Assembly (NCBI GenBank): GCA_025526915.1
Contig: JAHLKH010000129.1
Location: forward strand, 16,237-80,236
Length of the DNA: 64,000 nucleotides
Direction of reading: 5' to 3'
Source: Entophlyctis helioformis
Lineage: Eukaryota > Chytridiomycota > Chytridiomycetes > Chytridiales > Chytriomycetaceae
Position 1 is the stretch's first letter. Every line of letters begins with the position of its first letter. The position numbers were made by a program, and so were the translations under genes. The notes beneath the pieces were generated by a model. That model saw only the letters and a list, made by a program, of their open reading frames with translations, ran no database searches and had not been told where the DNA came from. Below, piece by piece: positions 1-16,138 of the stretch.

Positions 1-124
1 GTTGACTTGCAAAAGTCAATCGCAATGTCCGCTGCAGAAGACTGGGCGACTTGGTCCTCGTGGGACTCTGTGCGCGAGCAAAAGCATGTCAGTACCAGAC
101 GCGCTAGGTTCGAGAAGCTGAACA

Positions 125-2188
125 CTACGCACGATTGGACACGAGCGTCAAAAGAATGTCTGCAATGTACAGCAGCAGGTGATTGGGTGCTCGGCCGGCG
201 ACATCGGCAAGAGCATCGATGCCATTCGCATTCAATACGTCTTGCTGTGCAGGGGCTGGAGGGTGGCAGGAGTGTAAGACGGTCGCCTGTCAATGTGGCA
301 AGAATCGCAACATTGAACCGTACCGTGGTCGATAAGCGAGTGCAAGACGACCTGTGAATCAAACAAAAACAAGGCCAGTAAGCGCAACGGTTTCGATAGT
401 GAGCCCATACAACGAATGCTGCAACGTACAACTGCCCAGTAGGGTGTCTCCGTGTCGTCAGACTTGATGGCAGCAATGATGGCAGGGATCAGCTTGCCAC
501 GCTGTGCGTCCTGCTGGAACTTTTCTGTTGGCCAAGAGAAGGTCTCGTGTCAGATCCATGGCGACACTTTCTCTTTTGCCTTGCTGATGGCTACTGACCG
601 TTTCCCTGGCAAAGACACGCCATGATGCGCAGAGTAATGCGTGCCAGGACAACGTTTGGGTTAACCAGACACACTTTCAAAGTGCGGAAGATCCCTTGAT
701 GGAAGCAAGCTCGTCCTTGGCGATATCTACAGTAACTCACAGTAAGCAGGACACGTGACAAGCTGCGAGGGCGGCTGGCTTGCCTTTGACTGCAAACTCG
801 TGCATCAGGAACACTGCCCAAGAGACAAGCTCGACATCGTCTGGTTTGCATCAGTGAATGTCAGTGCATTTCAGTGGGTGTTGCGTGTGCTATTTGATGC
901 AATCCGGTGCTGTATACCTTGGCCAAGACACGATGCAATCATGGCAACCATCTTCATCTCGTGCAGCTGGCTCAGGTACACGGGCGAGACTGCGAGTGGC
1001 GTAAGAATGTCAGTAGAGTGACTAATAGCATGCATAGTGCGCAAGCCTTACTCTCTGCTGGAAGACTGGCAATCAGTCGCACGAGTGCATGCAGGCATAA
1101 GCGCTGCATGTTCGTGTTGCCAAAAGTGAGACGCGACAGATGGGCCAGGAGCGTAATCACGCCATGGGCCACAAGGATAGGCTGAAGGTCGTCGTGCATG
1201 GCAAGCTGGTGCAAGACAAGCATGGACCAGTACTTCAGGTCGCTGTTGAGACGCGGGTTGTACGACAGAGACTGGACAATCGGGTTGAGAACGCCATAGC
1301 GAACAATCTTGACCTTGTTTTCATCTGCCACACAGAGATCAGCATTCGATCGTTGGCGCAAGCATGGCTGCTGCCGGCTTACCGTTGTTGCTGATGAAGC
1401 TGGACAAGGCATTGGTCGCATATCGTCTCGTGTCAGGATCGGATGACCGCGACAGTGCCCGCACAAGGATCTTGAGGATGCCCATGCGAAGCAGCATGGG
1501 CTTGTTCGCCTCTGCGGGATCGCATCCGTGCCATGGTTAGCCTCGGATGGCCAGCCTGACTTGCGGCAAATGCGCAACAGCGCCACATACGCTCTTGCGC
1601 CAGCTGCTGGATCGCATGCACGGAAATCTTGAGCAGGTGCGGATCGTCGGTTGATCTGCATGTGTCGATGATGTATGGAAGGTGCTCCTCTGTGTGCACA
1701 GGCAAGCATGCATGCATGCATTGTCAGATGCCGTTGGATCTCCATGGCAAGATGTGTGGGCAGTGCCTTGAACGCACCAGAAAGTGCTCTGTCCAGCAGG
1801 ATCTGCAACGCACTGTTGGCCAGAGCCAGACGCACACACGTCAGCTCCAATGGCAGCAAGCATGGGCAGCAGGTGCTGCTGACCTGTCCTGGAGGAGCAG
1901 GTTGCCGGACCGGCTCAGCTCGGCAAGCGCATCCAGTCCTAGCGCTGCATGCATCGCCGCACGCAAGCGGTTAGTCTGTGGGCCACCATGCTCAGAGCAA
2001 GCCAGTCAGCACACATGCGGTCGACCCAACACACAGTCCTCGGCCTTGGGCAGCGGCCGCTTCTTTATCTCCACTGTCTTCTTGCGCAGGTACGCAGACT
2101 CGAGCATGTTCTCCCATATGCTGTACGCCATGAGCGTCAAGGCCAGGCCTGTCGTCAGCGCGAGGAGATTGCGCTCGACGGCACTCAT
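125..2188 (-). CDS. Armadillo-repeat protein with N-terminal membrane anchor
   Basis: Spliced gene on the minus strand, read in several exons. The first ATG at 2188 opens a 15-20 residue hydrophobic stretch (around LLALTTGLALTLMAYSIW), which looks like a signal anchor. Downstream exons carry armadillo/HEAT-like helical repeats: one near 1900 (LGLDALAELSRSGNLLL), one near 1480 (ILVRALSRSSDPDTRRYA), one near 1260 (LKYWSMLVLHQLAMHDDLQP) and one near 1120. The last repeat-like exon (NANGIDALADVAG) ends at a TAG at 125. I do not recognise the family beyond ARM repeats, so the role is unknown; a membrane-tethered scaffold is the plain reading. The upstream in-frame start at 2215 is TTG and is unlikely. 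Exon borders are approximate. Confidence 0.6.
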
Positions 2189-2233
2189 TTCGGCGGTTGT
2201 CGACAAAGCGGACAAAGCCGAAGGCTGGCAAAC

Positions 2234-5035
2234 ATGATTGCCACAGAAGAAGCGGCTGCAGGCGATGGTGCGGCCACCTTGCGCTCATGTCTGCTTCGTG
2301 CCACAACACGAGTGCGTGGCCGAACTACCCACAGCCTGGCTCTCTCACACTCTTGTCTTCTCTCTGCTGGTCGATTGGCCGGTCGATTGGTGTTCCAGTC
2401 CAGCAAGAGTTTACAGGCTGCTTTGAACAAGACTATATCGAGGCGTGCCGCCGCATCAACATCAAGCCGTTCCAGCTCCTCAAGTTTGGCCTTCCTCTTC
2501 CACCGCTACCCAACCCGCCTCCGCTTAGCACTGCTGCCACTGCCAATGGCATCGCTGGCATGGGCGGCAACGCCAGCATGATGGGCGACGCGTTTGGTCG
2601 CGCAGGGGCAGACGACCTGCGACGCGCATCCGTCTCGTCGCCACGCATGATTGGCAGCACAAGCCGTCCTTTCCTCATCCCAAACGCAGTCAACGTCAGT
2701 GGCGAGGATCCTGTGATTGACGGCACGGCGGCTGTCGGCGGCACGTCCAACGCCGCGGCTGGTGGCACAGGCACAGCTCAAGGAGCCGGAGGAGCGCAGT
2801 CGACAGCCGCAGCAGGAGTTTCTGCACAAGGGCCACCTTCGACAGCAGCAGGCGCGGCACCAGGTGCATTGGCAGTGTCAAACACAGCCGGCAATGCAGG
2901 TGCCACGGCCGGTGGTCCAGCCGGCAGCAATCCAAACGCAGCATCCAACAAGGGCGGTGCGGCTGCGGGAATGATGCCTCCCTCTACGGCCGGCGGAGTG
3001 GTGGCGACGACCAAGTTCGCAAGGAAAGCAACGCGCTGCTGACAGCAACCTTGTCGCATCGTGGATCGTCCTACTCGCCCGGCAAGTCGTCCATGAACAT
3101 CAACAAGAAGAGCACGCTTGATCTCTTTGGCGGCACGTCCAAGACACGCAACGGATCGGCTGCGGCAAACATGTATTACCACTCTCGGTACAAGTTCTCG
3201 CCCACGATTGATGTCGAAACCAACGAAAACGAGGAGGAGGAGGAGATCTACAAGCTGGAAGTGCGTGGATGGAAGCTGTCGATTGCAGCTGTCGAGTCCC
3301 TCAACATGTCGATTGCAGCCTGCACGACCATCACGACGCTCAAGTAGGGCTGCGGCATTGCTTGGCTCTCTCTCCGGCCTGGTGCTGACACTGCACTCTC
3401 TCAACATGTCGCGCTGACGATCTGTGGCAGCTTCTGGAACTGCGGTCTAACTGAAGCGCACGTGAATTTGCTCGCATCCACCATCTCCGCAGTGAGCATA
3501 CGCACACTGGCCATTGACCAGAACCCGCTTGTGCCCGAATCCTTCTATGCGACCTTTTTGGGCGAAGACTCGATGATCAAATCGCTCTCGCTACGTGGCA
3601 ATGGCATACCGATCACGGCACCAAGTCCTCGCAGCTGCTCTCAAAACAAACCGGGTCCTGATGGTCTTGAACCTATGGGACAACCGCCTAACACGAGAAG
3701 GAGCAGATTCGCTCGCAGAGGTAGATGAAGAGATCAACCGTTGGCGCGCCATCCAGGCCAAGGTTGAATGGCTGACATTATCTTCCTGCCAGGCTCTGCG
3801 ATTCAATCCGGTGCTGCAGTCGCTGTCGGTCGGAAAGAATAGCATCGGGAATGATGGTGCAACGGCGTTTGCCAAGGTTTGTTTGCACCTTGTGGACATT
3901 CTGTGCACCCGATAAACTGACTGCCCCACATCGTCTGTATCTGCAGGTCCTTTCCAACTATGCTCTTACACAGGATGAGCTGCAGGTTCGGCGAAAGCAG
4001 TTGGCTGAAATCGACCGTTTGCGGCACGACATGGAAGATGTAAGCCTGCTGTTCTTGTGGATGTGGAGGCAATGACAGTCGCTCATGTTGGATCGATAAC
4101 AGGACGCGGCGTCCAAGAAGAAGGGGCGTGTTGGACGAGGGGCGTCTGCAAAGCAAGCGTGCGTTTACATGCCATTTGCTCTTGCAGATCCACTGCAGGA
4201 AAGACAATGACTGACATGGTTGCTGTCTTGTCAGCGAGGAGAAAAAGGACGACAAGAACAAGCGTGGGCCAAAGGCGCCGGTCAAGAAGGGCGCCGAGGC
4301 TGTACCGCCACCGCGTCCCGTCAAGACCCAGAGGACGCCAAGAACAAGAAGCAGCAAGCACAAGGTGCTGTTGCTGACGATAAGAAAGGCAAAGACAAGA
4401 AGGGCGTCCTGACGGCCAAGGGCAACAAAAAGGGCAAAGTGGAAGACACAAAAGAAGATGTCGAAGAGGTGTGTGGACTGTGCCGCATCTTGTGTTGCGC
4501 GAGTGCAAGATGGATCGAGAGATGGCTGACTCTTGAACGATGATGGTCAATGGCTGCACATCAGGGTGCTGACACAGCAAACGGGGTTGAGCCCATGTTC
4601 GAGTCGAATGGCCAGTGGTACATCCTCGGCAACCGCGCACTTAATAGTCTGAATCTGACCCACAATGGCGTCGGTATGGCTGGCTCAAGGCTCTGTTGGA
4701 TGCCGTGCTGGACCAAGAAGCCACCAACGATCAAGCGCCAGACGGCATGCTCGGCATTTTCAGAATATCTCTGCAGGTGAGTCCACGCTCGGGCTGGTTG
4801 GAGCAACCTGGCATCGGGCTGATCCCGATCCTGGCTTCCTTGGCGGTGTATAGCACAATCCGGTGGATCTAGAGTCGCCCATGCACGTTCAGCTACAGTC
4901 GTTGCTGAACTCCGAAACCCGTTCTTTGAGCTGTTTGAAGCTGAGATTGTGCCAGACGGCACAGCAGGCGAGCAGCTTGAGGTTGCGCAGAGCGAGAGCG
5001 AGAGCACGCCAGACGAGGCTGGCGCACAGGCCTGA
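2234..5035 (+). CDS. Leucine-rich repeat protein, LRRC71-like
   Basis: Multi-exon gene. Exon 1 is tiny (2234-2267, MIATEEAAAGD) and splices in phase to the exon near 2400 (VQQEFTGCFEQDYIEACRR). A long Ala/Gly/Ser-rich linker (2520-3000) is followed by an acidic patch (NENEEEEE) and ribonuclease-inhibitor-type LRRs from 3240 to 3960, with units such as VLMVLNLWDNRLTREGADSL and VLQSLSVGKNSIGNDGATAF. A Lys-rich, low-complexity region (3980-4470) interrupts the repeats, and a further LRR (RALNSLNLTHNGVG, 4630) precedes the acidic C-terminus ending in EAGAQA at 5035. LRRs, a basic insert and then a late LRR fit the LRRC71 family, which I recall as cilium/flagellum-associated, so a flagellar role in zoospores is inferred. 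Its start lies only 45 bp from the divergent ARM gene. Confidence 0.6.
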
Positions 5036-5340
5036 CGGCCAACAGCTTTGCTTGTCTTGGCGTTGCGGGCTGTCCAATGGCGGTCGCCTTTATAATGAAA
5101 ATCCTGGCTGTGTTTTGCTTGCCTCGCTCCAACCGCGTCATGTCTTTGCGGCCAAAGGTCCGTTCAACGCCAACGGCTGTGGTGTGGCGTGCTGTTTCCT
5201 TGCCAGACGTGGACCGCATGGCGAGACATTGAAGGCACAGCAGCAGCCGGCAAGCGCGGAGGCCACTGACCCAGCGCCCGCCACTGCAGCGTGAAGGTGC
5301 CAACGACTGACAGTGGCTCTCGCTGCTTGACGAGAACAGG

Positions 5341-8533
<3,193 letters not shown>

Positions 8534-8607
8534 GGGAGCCAGAGGCCAGCAGCCAAACGACTGGGATAATGGCTGAATGCTAATGAAGGCGGCTTTAGTC
8601 TGGATAG

Positions 8608-8655
8608 TCCACCAGTGAGTTGTCCAGCGAGTTGTCCAGTGAGCTGTCCGTGCAC
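8608..8655. repeat. Short tandem repeat between CUL1 and MRPS12 3' ends
   Basis: About three imperfect copies of a 13-base unit (GAGTTGTCCAGYGA-like) lie in the 145-base space between two convergent genes. It is probably a simple tandem duplication in overlapping 3' UTRs, with no coding potential. Confidence 0.5.
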
Positions 8656-8678
8656 CAGCATGCAGGTCGACGCTGTGC

Positions 8679-9480
8679 TCATTTCTTCTTGCCACTAGTA
8701 TCCTTGGCGGGTCTCTGCGGTAGCCAGCGGCAGGCGGTCAGCAAGACAGAGCGAGGCAAGACACGCATGCAATAGAAGCAAGCGACCAGCGATTGTCGAG
8801 CGCACCTTTGTTCCGTACTTGGATCTGCTGCTCGCACGGCCGACGACACCCTGACAGTCGAGCGCACCACGGCACACCTTGTATCTCACACCGGGACAAT
8901 CCGACACACGGCCGCCCTGGATGAGCACGACCGAGTGCTCCTGGAGGTTGTGGCCCTCGCCGGGAATGTAGGCGATGACGACCTTGCCGGACGACAGACG
9001 CACCTTGCAGACCTTGCGCTGCGCAGAGTTGGGCTTCTTGGGCTTGGTCGTGTACACCTTGAGACACACGCCGCGCTTCTGCGGGCACGAGTCGAGGGCG
9101 GGCGAGCGGGACTTTTTGACTTCGGGCTTGCGGCAGCCGCGGATGACCTGGTTGAGCGTCGCCATGGAGCGGGCGGCGGGCTGCATCCGCATCTTCTGCA
9201 TCTGCTGTGCCTGTTGGGTGTGCTGCGTCTGCTGCGTGGTGCTGGCGAGCAGCAGTGTCGTTGTGCGCAGGACGGGCTGGATCGCCGACGCAGACGCCGA
9301 CGCAGACAGGGTTGAACGGGAGGCCGGTGCGGAGCCGAGAGCAAGCATCGAGAGGGGGCGGGCAGCGCCGGCCAGCCGTGCGGCCAGCGCCTTGTGTGCG
9401 AGGGGCGTCTGGGCGGGCACGGCGCAGCGGCCGGCTGCTGCGACTGTTGCAACTGCTGCTGCTGCTGCTGCTGCGATCAT
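8679..9480 (-). CDS. MRPS12: Mitochondrial small-subunit ribosomal protein uS12m
   Basis: Decoding-centre protein of the mitoribosome. Two exons: the first runs from ATG 9480 to the codons YGTK near 8806; the second is short ([11 protein letters not shown], stop at 8679), joined by a GT-AG intron of about 90 bp. The core shows the S12 signatures [38 protein letters not shown] and [11 protein letters not shown]. Ahead of the core lies an unusually long Ala/Gln-rich leader of about 105 residues with few acidic residues, suitable as a mitochondrial targeting sequence; its first residues come from GCA/GCT repeats. An internal in-frame Met ([10 protein letters not shown], near 9162) coincides with the conserved start of the mature family core. 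Identity is secure; leader length is less so. Confidence 0.9.
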
Positions 9481-9728
9481 TCGAATGTGCTGTGATTGTG
9501 AAAGGCCGGCGAGCGACTTGCCGGCGGTTGCAATGACGACGGGACCGGACAGCGAAAGGGCAGCACGCTGCACGGCCTGGTCATTGACGGGCTCGACCTG
9601 ACGCCCGAAGAGCTGGCGTGGATCACGGCAGCAGCCAAGACGGCCAGTCACAGCGCACTCACAGTCGCAGTCGCCACAGTCGCAGCACGTTGACGATGCC
9701 GATCTGGCCTCGTCGACCGCTCGGATGA

Positions 9729-12700
9729 ATGCCCACTGCATACACTCTCGCAGGACCTGGCCAGCGGTGGTGCAAGGTGGGTGCAAGTGGAAGTGGTGGC
9801 GGCAGCGGTGGCAGCTCTGGCTCGCCGACAGGCAGCAAGCGGCGCAGAGTGGCTGGCGATGGCAGCGACACCAAGCCAGCCGCCACGGCTTGGCACTCGC
9901 TCGGTCTTGCAAGTGTCCGAACGCCGTCACGAGCTGCGTCTGGACATGGATCGCAACTGTTCAAGGCACTGGCGGCATCGCCATCGTCTGCTTCCACTGC
10001 CGCCACGCCTGCGCAGCAGACCATGGCGCCTGCGATCCAGTTTCCTGCTCTCGTTGGCGACATGACCGTCACGGCCGTCTCGCTGTGCAAGGGCTTCAAC
10101 ATGGCCAAATGCGGTGCTCGAGTCATTCTGTCGCGCACTGCACCAAAGACGCCAAAGAGCGGGCGTGGGCGGCCTGCGGCGAGTGCCAGCAGCGGCAGAG
10201 GCAATCCGGTGTTCAATCGGTCGTCTGCGAGCGCTGTCGACAACCAGCATACGATTGTTCGCGTGTATCTGGAAGACGGCTCGGAGATTGGCCGTCTGTC
10301 CAGCGATGTTGCTCGCATTGTCTCGACGCTTTTGGACCAGAACCTTGTAAGCCACGCATCTCGTCCATGTTACCAGCACGATAGCAGCAGCTGACGGTGC
10401 ACGCCATGCGTAGTGCTTGTTTGATGGGACCATCCTGTATGCCAACAATCCCATCACCATCATGGACGATATCCTCATCTCGCTCAATGTGTCGTTTGTC
10501 AAGGACGCATTCCCACGAAACCTTGTCCGCCAGACAGCGGCAGTCAAAGACGACGGGCCAGATTCCAGCCTGCGTGTGCGGCTGCGCAAACACGCGCTCA
10601 ACTCCATGTTTGTGCGCGTTGGCATCGAGTCCCATCAAGACGCTTCTGATCCGGAACAGGCTGGACTGGCCGGCGAGAGTCTTGGGAGTCTTGGATCGAG
10701 CAACGGGCTCGCCACCAGCGGCGCAATTTCTCCCAGCGACCTCGCCCAACTGTACCGCAAAGCCAACCAGCTGGACAAGGCGATCGGGTCCATGCAGCCG
10801 TCGGATGGCATGAAGCTACAGCTGCATGACTACCAGGCTGTAGCGCTCGCGTTCATGTACTCCAAGGAAAACAAGGCATCCATGAACTCTGAAGGCATGT
10901 CGCCTCTATGGAAAAAGGTTTGTTTCTGAGGCACTTTGATGGGCAGACTGTGCACCTGGTTGACGCCGTGAGGTGGCTTGTTTGCGGCAGTACGAGATGA
11001 AGACTGGCGATCGATTCTACTACAACCGGTACTCGGGCGAGTTGAGTCTTGAGTTCCCGCGCGAGTCGCACTGTTCTGGCGGCATCCTTGCAGACGAGAT
11101 GGGTCTTGGAAAGACGATTGAGATGCTGAGGTATTTGCTATGCGTTTCGTTGCGTGCTGGTCACTGCATGTAGGGCTGACAGACGACGCGTAGTTTGATC
11201 CACACAAGCAGGGCAGTGCGATCGCCCATGAGCCAGATCTCAAGCAGCGTGCCGTCAAGCCATGCCACGTGAGTCTGATGTCAGTGGCTGCTGTCCATCT
11301 GCATGGATACTAAACGCAGCGCAATGAATGCAAACAGGTTGATTGTGTGTCCACTCAATCTGCTAGCCCAATGGCGCGACGAAGCGCTCCGTGCATTTGA
11401 GCCTGGGCTTGTGAAGCCTGATATCTACTACGGCAACGATCGCAGCCGTGTAACGAGCACATGTTTGCCAAGCCAGACGCTCCGTTGATCGTGTACGTAG
11501 TAAGCTGCTTTGGCTGTGTCCTGCAGTTTGCTAGCTGACATCCATCCCTGTGCCGTTTGCAGCATCACAACGTATGGAACACTGGCAAGCGAGCATGCCA
11601 AGAACCGCGAAGACTCGCCCTTGTATGCCATCCAATGGCACCGCATTGTGCTTGGTATGCAACCGCCTGATCGAATGCTTTGTTGCATGTCGTTTTCTGA
11701 CTGGCAGGTGTACGCATGGCTGGCAGACGAAGCACACTATATCAAGGAACGCACAACACGATCAGCCAAAGCCGCGTATGACTTGATAGCCACAAACCGC
11801 TGGGCCGTGTCTGGCACGCCGATTGTCAACAAACTCGAGTATGTGTTGGCACCATGCTGGCTGGCTGGCTGTACTCGTCGCACTTACCTTGGCCCTTTGA
11901 CAGTGACATTTACTCGCTCGTCCATTTCTGCGTGTCGAGCCATGGTGCCAATACAGCTTCTGGAACTCCTTCATCACCATCCCGTTCGAGAAGCGGGACC
12001 CTGCTGCCCTGGACGTCGTGCAGACGATCATGGAACCGCTGATCATCCGACGGACCAAGGACATGCGCAAAGAGGACGGCAGTCTAATTGTTGAACTGCC
12101 TGCGAAGCATATCGATATCAAGTATCTGTCATTCAACAAAGAGGAGCAAGGTGCGTGCTGCATGGCACACGTTGAATTGAATCTGGGAAGTGTGGCTGAC
12201 CTTGGCGGTGTTGATCGTGAGACAGATATCTACAACAGCTTACAAAAGGTGCGTGGCTGACGTGGCACGACTGTGTGGCATCAACACGATCGCTAATGGC
12301 TACCGTTTCATGGCAACAGTACACAAGCCGCAAGCTGTATGATCTCAAGATCATTGGCAAAGCCGACTACCTCCGTGTCTTCCACCTCATTCTACGCCTG
12401 CGGCAAGTATGCGACCATCCGATTCTTGTCAAAGCAAAGGACAGCGCAGGCAGTGGCGATGGAGGCACACATGCTGTTGCCGATGGCAAAGAAGTCATAC
12501 CGCTTGTGATGGAGCTGGACGACTTGATTGCGCGGTACTGCAGCAACGGATCGTCCGAGTTTGCCATGCAGGTTGTCAATGATCTTCGCAACACGGGGAG
12601 TCGCGAGTGCCCGGTGAGTCGAGGGCGTCATTGGATGGGCTTGCATTGGCCTGGTTGTAGCTGATCAGGATCAACGACAGATTTGCGAAGAGCCGTACTG

Positions 12701-13714
12701 GGACGGTGTGATACTGCCGTGCTTGCACATTGTGTGCAAGCCATGCATTGACAGTTGGTTCGAGATGAAGCAGTCGAATGAGGAAGACATGGAATGGCAA
12801 GTCGTTCTGGCGTGAACAGATGCTGGATCTGGTGGCTTGGCGGGCTCACAGACTAGGCATTTTTCAAACAGCACACTCTGCCGAATGCCGTGCTCTGAGG
12901 CGGACATGATGCGCATCCTTGCATCGCGCAAAGAAGACGAGACAGAGAACGTCTCAGGCGTTCACGAGACGGACGCCTCAAGCGACAGCCGCAATGCCAA
13001 CGACAGCAAGACCAATGATCCCAAGGAGGCACCATCAACACAGCCATCGTCGTCGTCAGAGGATGCTGGTCAAAGCGCGACGCTGCCGACAACGCAGCCA
13101 AAGATCATGTTACAGTCCATGCAGTTCCGCTCGTCTGTCAAACTGCAGCCCTCATCAGCGACCTTGAGTCGATCCGCAGCAAGGACACGTCCGAAAAGTC
13201 TGTCGTCTTCTCTCAGTGGACATCGTTCCTCGACCTTGCAGAGATTGTTCTTAAACAGAACGGGTTCGTGTTTGCCCGCATCGATGGGTCGCTGAGCCAA
13301 AAGGCACGCGAGAAGGTCCTGCACACGTTCAAGACGGACCCAAGCACCACGATTCTGCTAGCATCACTCAAATCGACAGGCGTGGGACTCAACCTCACTG
13401 CTGCGTCGCGCGTCTTTATGCTCGACCCGTGGTGGAACGAGAGCGCCGAATTCCAGTTGGTTCCTGCCATGTCCATGGAGCGATGGCCAAGGGTTGTGGT
13501 GACTGACTGGCGGTGATTTTGCAGGGCTATTGATCGTGTTCACAGACTCGGACAGACGCGGCCCGTGTTTGTGACGCGCTACATCATATCCAACTCGATC
13601 GAGGAGAAGATGCTTGCCATCCAGCACCGCAAGGCTCAGTTGGCTGGTGCTGTGACAGATGCCAGCAACTCGGAGCACGCCAAGCTGGATGAGCTGATGG
13701 CCTTGTTTGACTAG
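9729..13714 (+). CDS. RAD5: RAD5/Rad8-type SNF2 helicase and E3 ubiquitin ligase (HLTF family)
   Basis: Acts in error-free DNA-damage tolerance: PCNA poly-ubiquitination with Ubc13-Mms2, and fork remodelling. In order: low-complexity N-terminus; HIRAN domain at 10060-10350 ([20 protein letters not shown]); SNF2 helicase with motif [18 protein letters not shown] near 11080, motif [18 protein letters not shown] near 11730 and motif [19 protein letters not shown]; a C3HC4 RING inserted in the helicase (CPICEE near 12680, then [13 protein letters not shown], then EC-TLCR across an intron); and helicase C ([15 protein letters not shown], 13280; [13 protein letters not shown], 13530). This order is diagnostic. 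The RING intron at 12797-12871 is GC-AG. The frame breaks by one base near 13139. Additional coding potential upstream (9540-9690, around [11 protein letters not shown]) may be a further 5' exon, so the start is uncertain. Confidence 0.9.
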
Positions 13715-13749
13715 ACAGACAATGAATGGATGCCCGTGCATTTGTTTCA

Positions 13750-16109
13750 TTAGTATCGCGATCGCTTGCGAGGGTCGTCACTGTACTGGCGACTGCCACT
13801 CCCACTCCCACTGCGTCCATCCCTTCCATCACGGTTGCTGCTGCCCCTTGAGCCGCCATCACGTCCAGACCCGCGTCCATTGTCGCGCTGGCTGCGATCT
13901 CCATCACGCCGCGAAGCACCCCGGCCCGAGTCCCTGTCGCGAGATCCACCTGCAGACGACTTGAGCCTGTGCATCAAAGCAACCAGGCGTCAGTCGCCAA
14001 TTGCAGCTATTGTGCACATGCATGGCACTCTTACTCTTGGCGAGGATCAATGACGGAATAGTCGTCCACTCTGGCGGCATACACATTGGCGCCAACCTCT
14101 TTGCTGAACTTGAGTGTCGCAGTCATCCACCCGTCGTCGTCGTCGTCCTTTTCGTCCTCGCCAAACGTATCGCGACAGCTCTTGCATCCCTTGATGAAAT
14201 GCAAGTCGCACTCCCACTCGTCGTCGTCGACGACGCCTTGCTGCTGGTGCTTGGCATCTTCGTCGCCATTGTGCTTTCCAGACGATCTGGCCGACGACGC
14301 CTGCTTGAGCATCTGCCGAAAGTCTTGCACTTGGCTGATCACGTCGGTGCCATCGGATGGCTTGCCTGAAGCTGTCCGGCGCTTTCCGGCAACGGCTTTA
14401 CCTGACGAGAGGTAGGCTTTGCGCTGGTCCATGACCGACGGCACACTCGACGACTTGCTGCGTGAGGTGCTCGGGGCGGATCCCGAGTCCCGCTGTGATG
14501 CGTCGGTCGGCTTGCCAATAGCCTTGATCTCATTGCGCAGTTTGCGGATCTGATCTTCGGCCGACAGACTCTGCTTGGATGCGGAGGCGTCGGCTGTGGA
14601 TCGCAAAGGCGCACGGCGGTGGTTGTCATCAGAGTCTTCCGAGTCCATGTCCGAGTCCGAGTCCGAATCCGAGTTTGAATCGGCAGGCTTGCGCTTGAGC
14701 AGAGGTGCAGGTGCAGGTGCTTGCGCAGGTTGTGCAGCAGGCAGTGATTTTACGCGCTGTCGTCATTGCTGTCCTTGGAGAGTTCCTTGGAGAGTTCAGC
14801 AGCGACTTGCTTGCTCAGACGCGGGTCGTCAACGGCATCGTGCAGACTCTTGCTCTTCTTCTTGGATACAAACGCAGGCTCTTCGGCATCCTCTCCAAAG
14901 GACAGCAGAGCCAGATTCCTGCCAAATATTGTGATCAAGTTAGCCGACTGCCGACCAAGAGCACTGCAAGAGTCGACAAACGAATGCACTTTTTGACTTT
15001 GGGCTTGCGCGCATCTTCCTCGGCCTTGAGCAGCTCTTGCTCCAGTTGGCGCATATGAGCACGCTCTTCGGCTGTGCTGCGAGGCAGGATGTCGTCAAAG
15101 GGATTGCTTAGCACGTTGGCCCCAAGGATCTTGGGTGGATTGAGCGGTCTATCGTCCTTGTCTGTGTCCAACTCGCCAATCTTGAGCATGTTGAAGATGG
15201 TGTCTCCAACAATCTGACCATGGCGAGAATAGCTCCGAGTCAGTGGCCGAATGCATGCCATGTCCATGTCCATGCCAAAGCACCAACCTTGCCAAAGATG
15301 GTGTTTCTGCGGTTGAGCTCTTCAGTCTTGTTGAGCGTGAAGAAGAACTGGCTCGTGTTGGAGTTTGGTCCGGTGTTTGCCTATTGCGAGCGATAAACGT
15401 GATGCATCAGCTGCACGATCGGGTCTGCACGCAGAGTAGATGCAAGAAGAGTGGACGCAAGGCAGCATACCATGGCCAGCAGACCGCGATGGGTGAAGCG
15501 AAGTCGCGAGTGGAACTCGTCTGCAAACTAGCCGCGTTGGAGCGTGATCAGCCACGGTGCACAGACAGGATGGCATGCGGTGGCATGCGATGGCGTGCAC
15601 ATGCACTCACAGGCTCGCCGTAGACGGACTCTCCGCCCAGACCCGTGCCTGTTGGATCGCCCGACTGCACGATAAAGTCACGGACGACACGGTGGAAGAT
15701 GACGCCGTCATAGTAGCCCTCCAGACTGCCGATGCCACCACGCATGCAGCAGGCGTCAGCGATCCTGGCGAGATGCAGCGCAGACAGAGGACAGCGCGCG
15801 CCACGCACCACAGCTGCACAAAGTTGCGGCATGCCTTGGGGGCCTCTTTTGGCCACAGCTGTGCATCCACCGCACGTCCTGGTCAGTCTGTCGTCCAACG
15901 GCCCACAGAAGCTGCAACGAACCTCGACCTCGAGCTCGCCGACTGTTGTGCGCAGCACCACCTGCGGCGTGTGGAAGGGCCAGTTCTGTCAGCGTGGACT
16001 CTCTGACTGCATGGCAGCCTAGCCGTCTGACAGTCACCCAGCCAGCCAGTCAGCCAGCCAGTCGCACCTTGCCGCGGGTGGGCGGCTCTGTGTTGTACGC
16101 CGACGACAT
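13750..16109 (-). CDS. CWC27: Spliceosomal peptidyl-prolyl isomerase CWC27
   Basis: Cyclophilin-fold component of activated (Bact) spliceosomes, partner of Cwc22. Exon 1 (ATG 16109) reads [14 protein letters not shown] and joins [14 protein letters not shown] near 15960. Cyclophilin signatures follow: [40 protein letters not shown] (15630-15690), then the SQFFFTL equivalent, [20 protein letters not shown] and [12 protein letters not shown] near 15090. The C-terminal region is acidic and low-complexity and contains the family block [12 protein letters not shown] ... DYSVIDPR (14040-14130). The last exon (13750-13973) adds an Arg/Gly/Ser/Asp-rich tail unlike most homologues. It ends 35 bp from RAD5 tail-to-tail. 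Identification rests on the full-length pattern, not only the cyclophilin domain. Confidence 0.9.
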
Positions 16110-16138
16110 CGTTCTTGGCAAACTATTCGCAAACAGCC

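Noticed and set aside
13130..13160. A 16-base intron to explain the RAD5 frame change
   Set aside because: Far below any plausible intron length; a single missing A restores the conserved helicase sequence directly.
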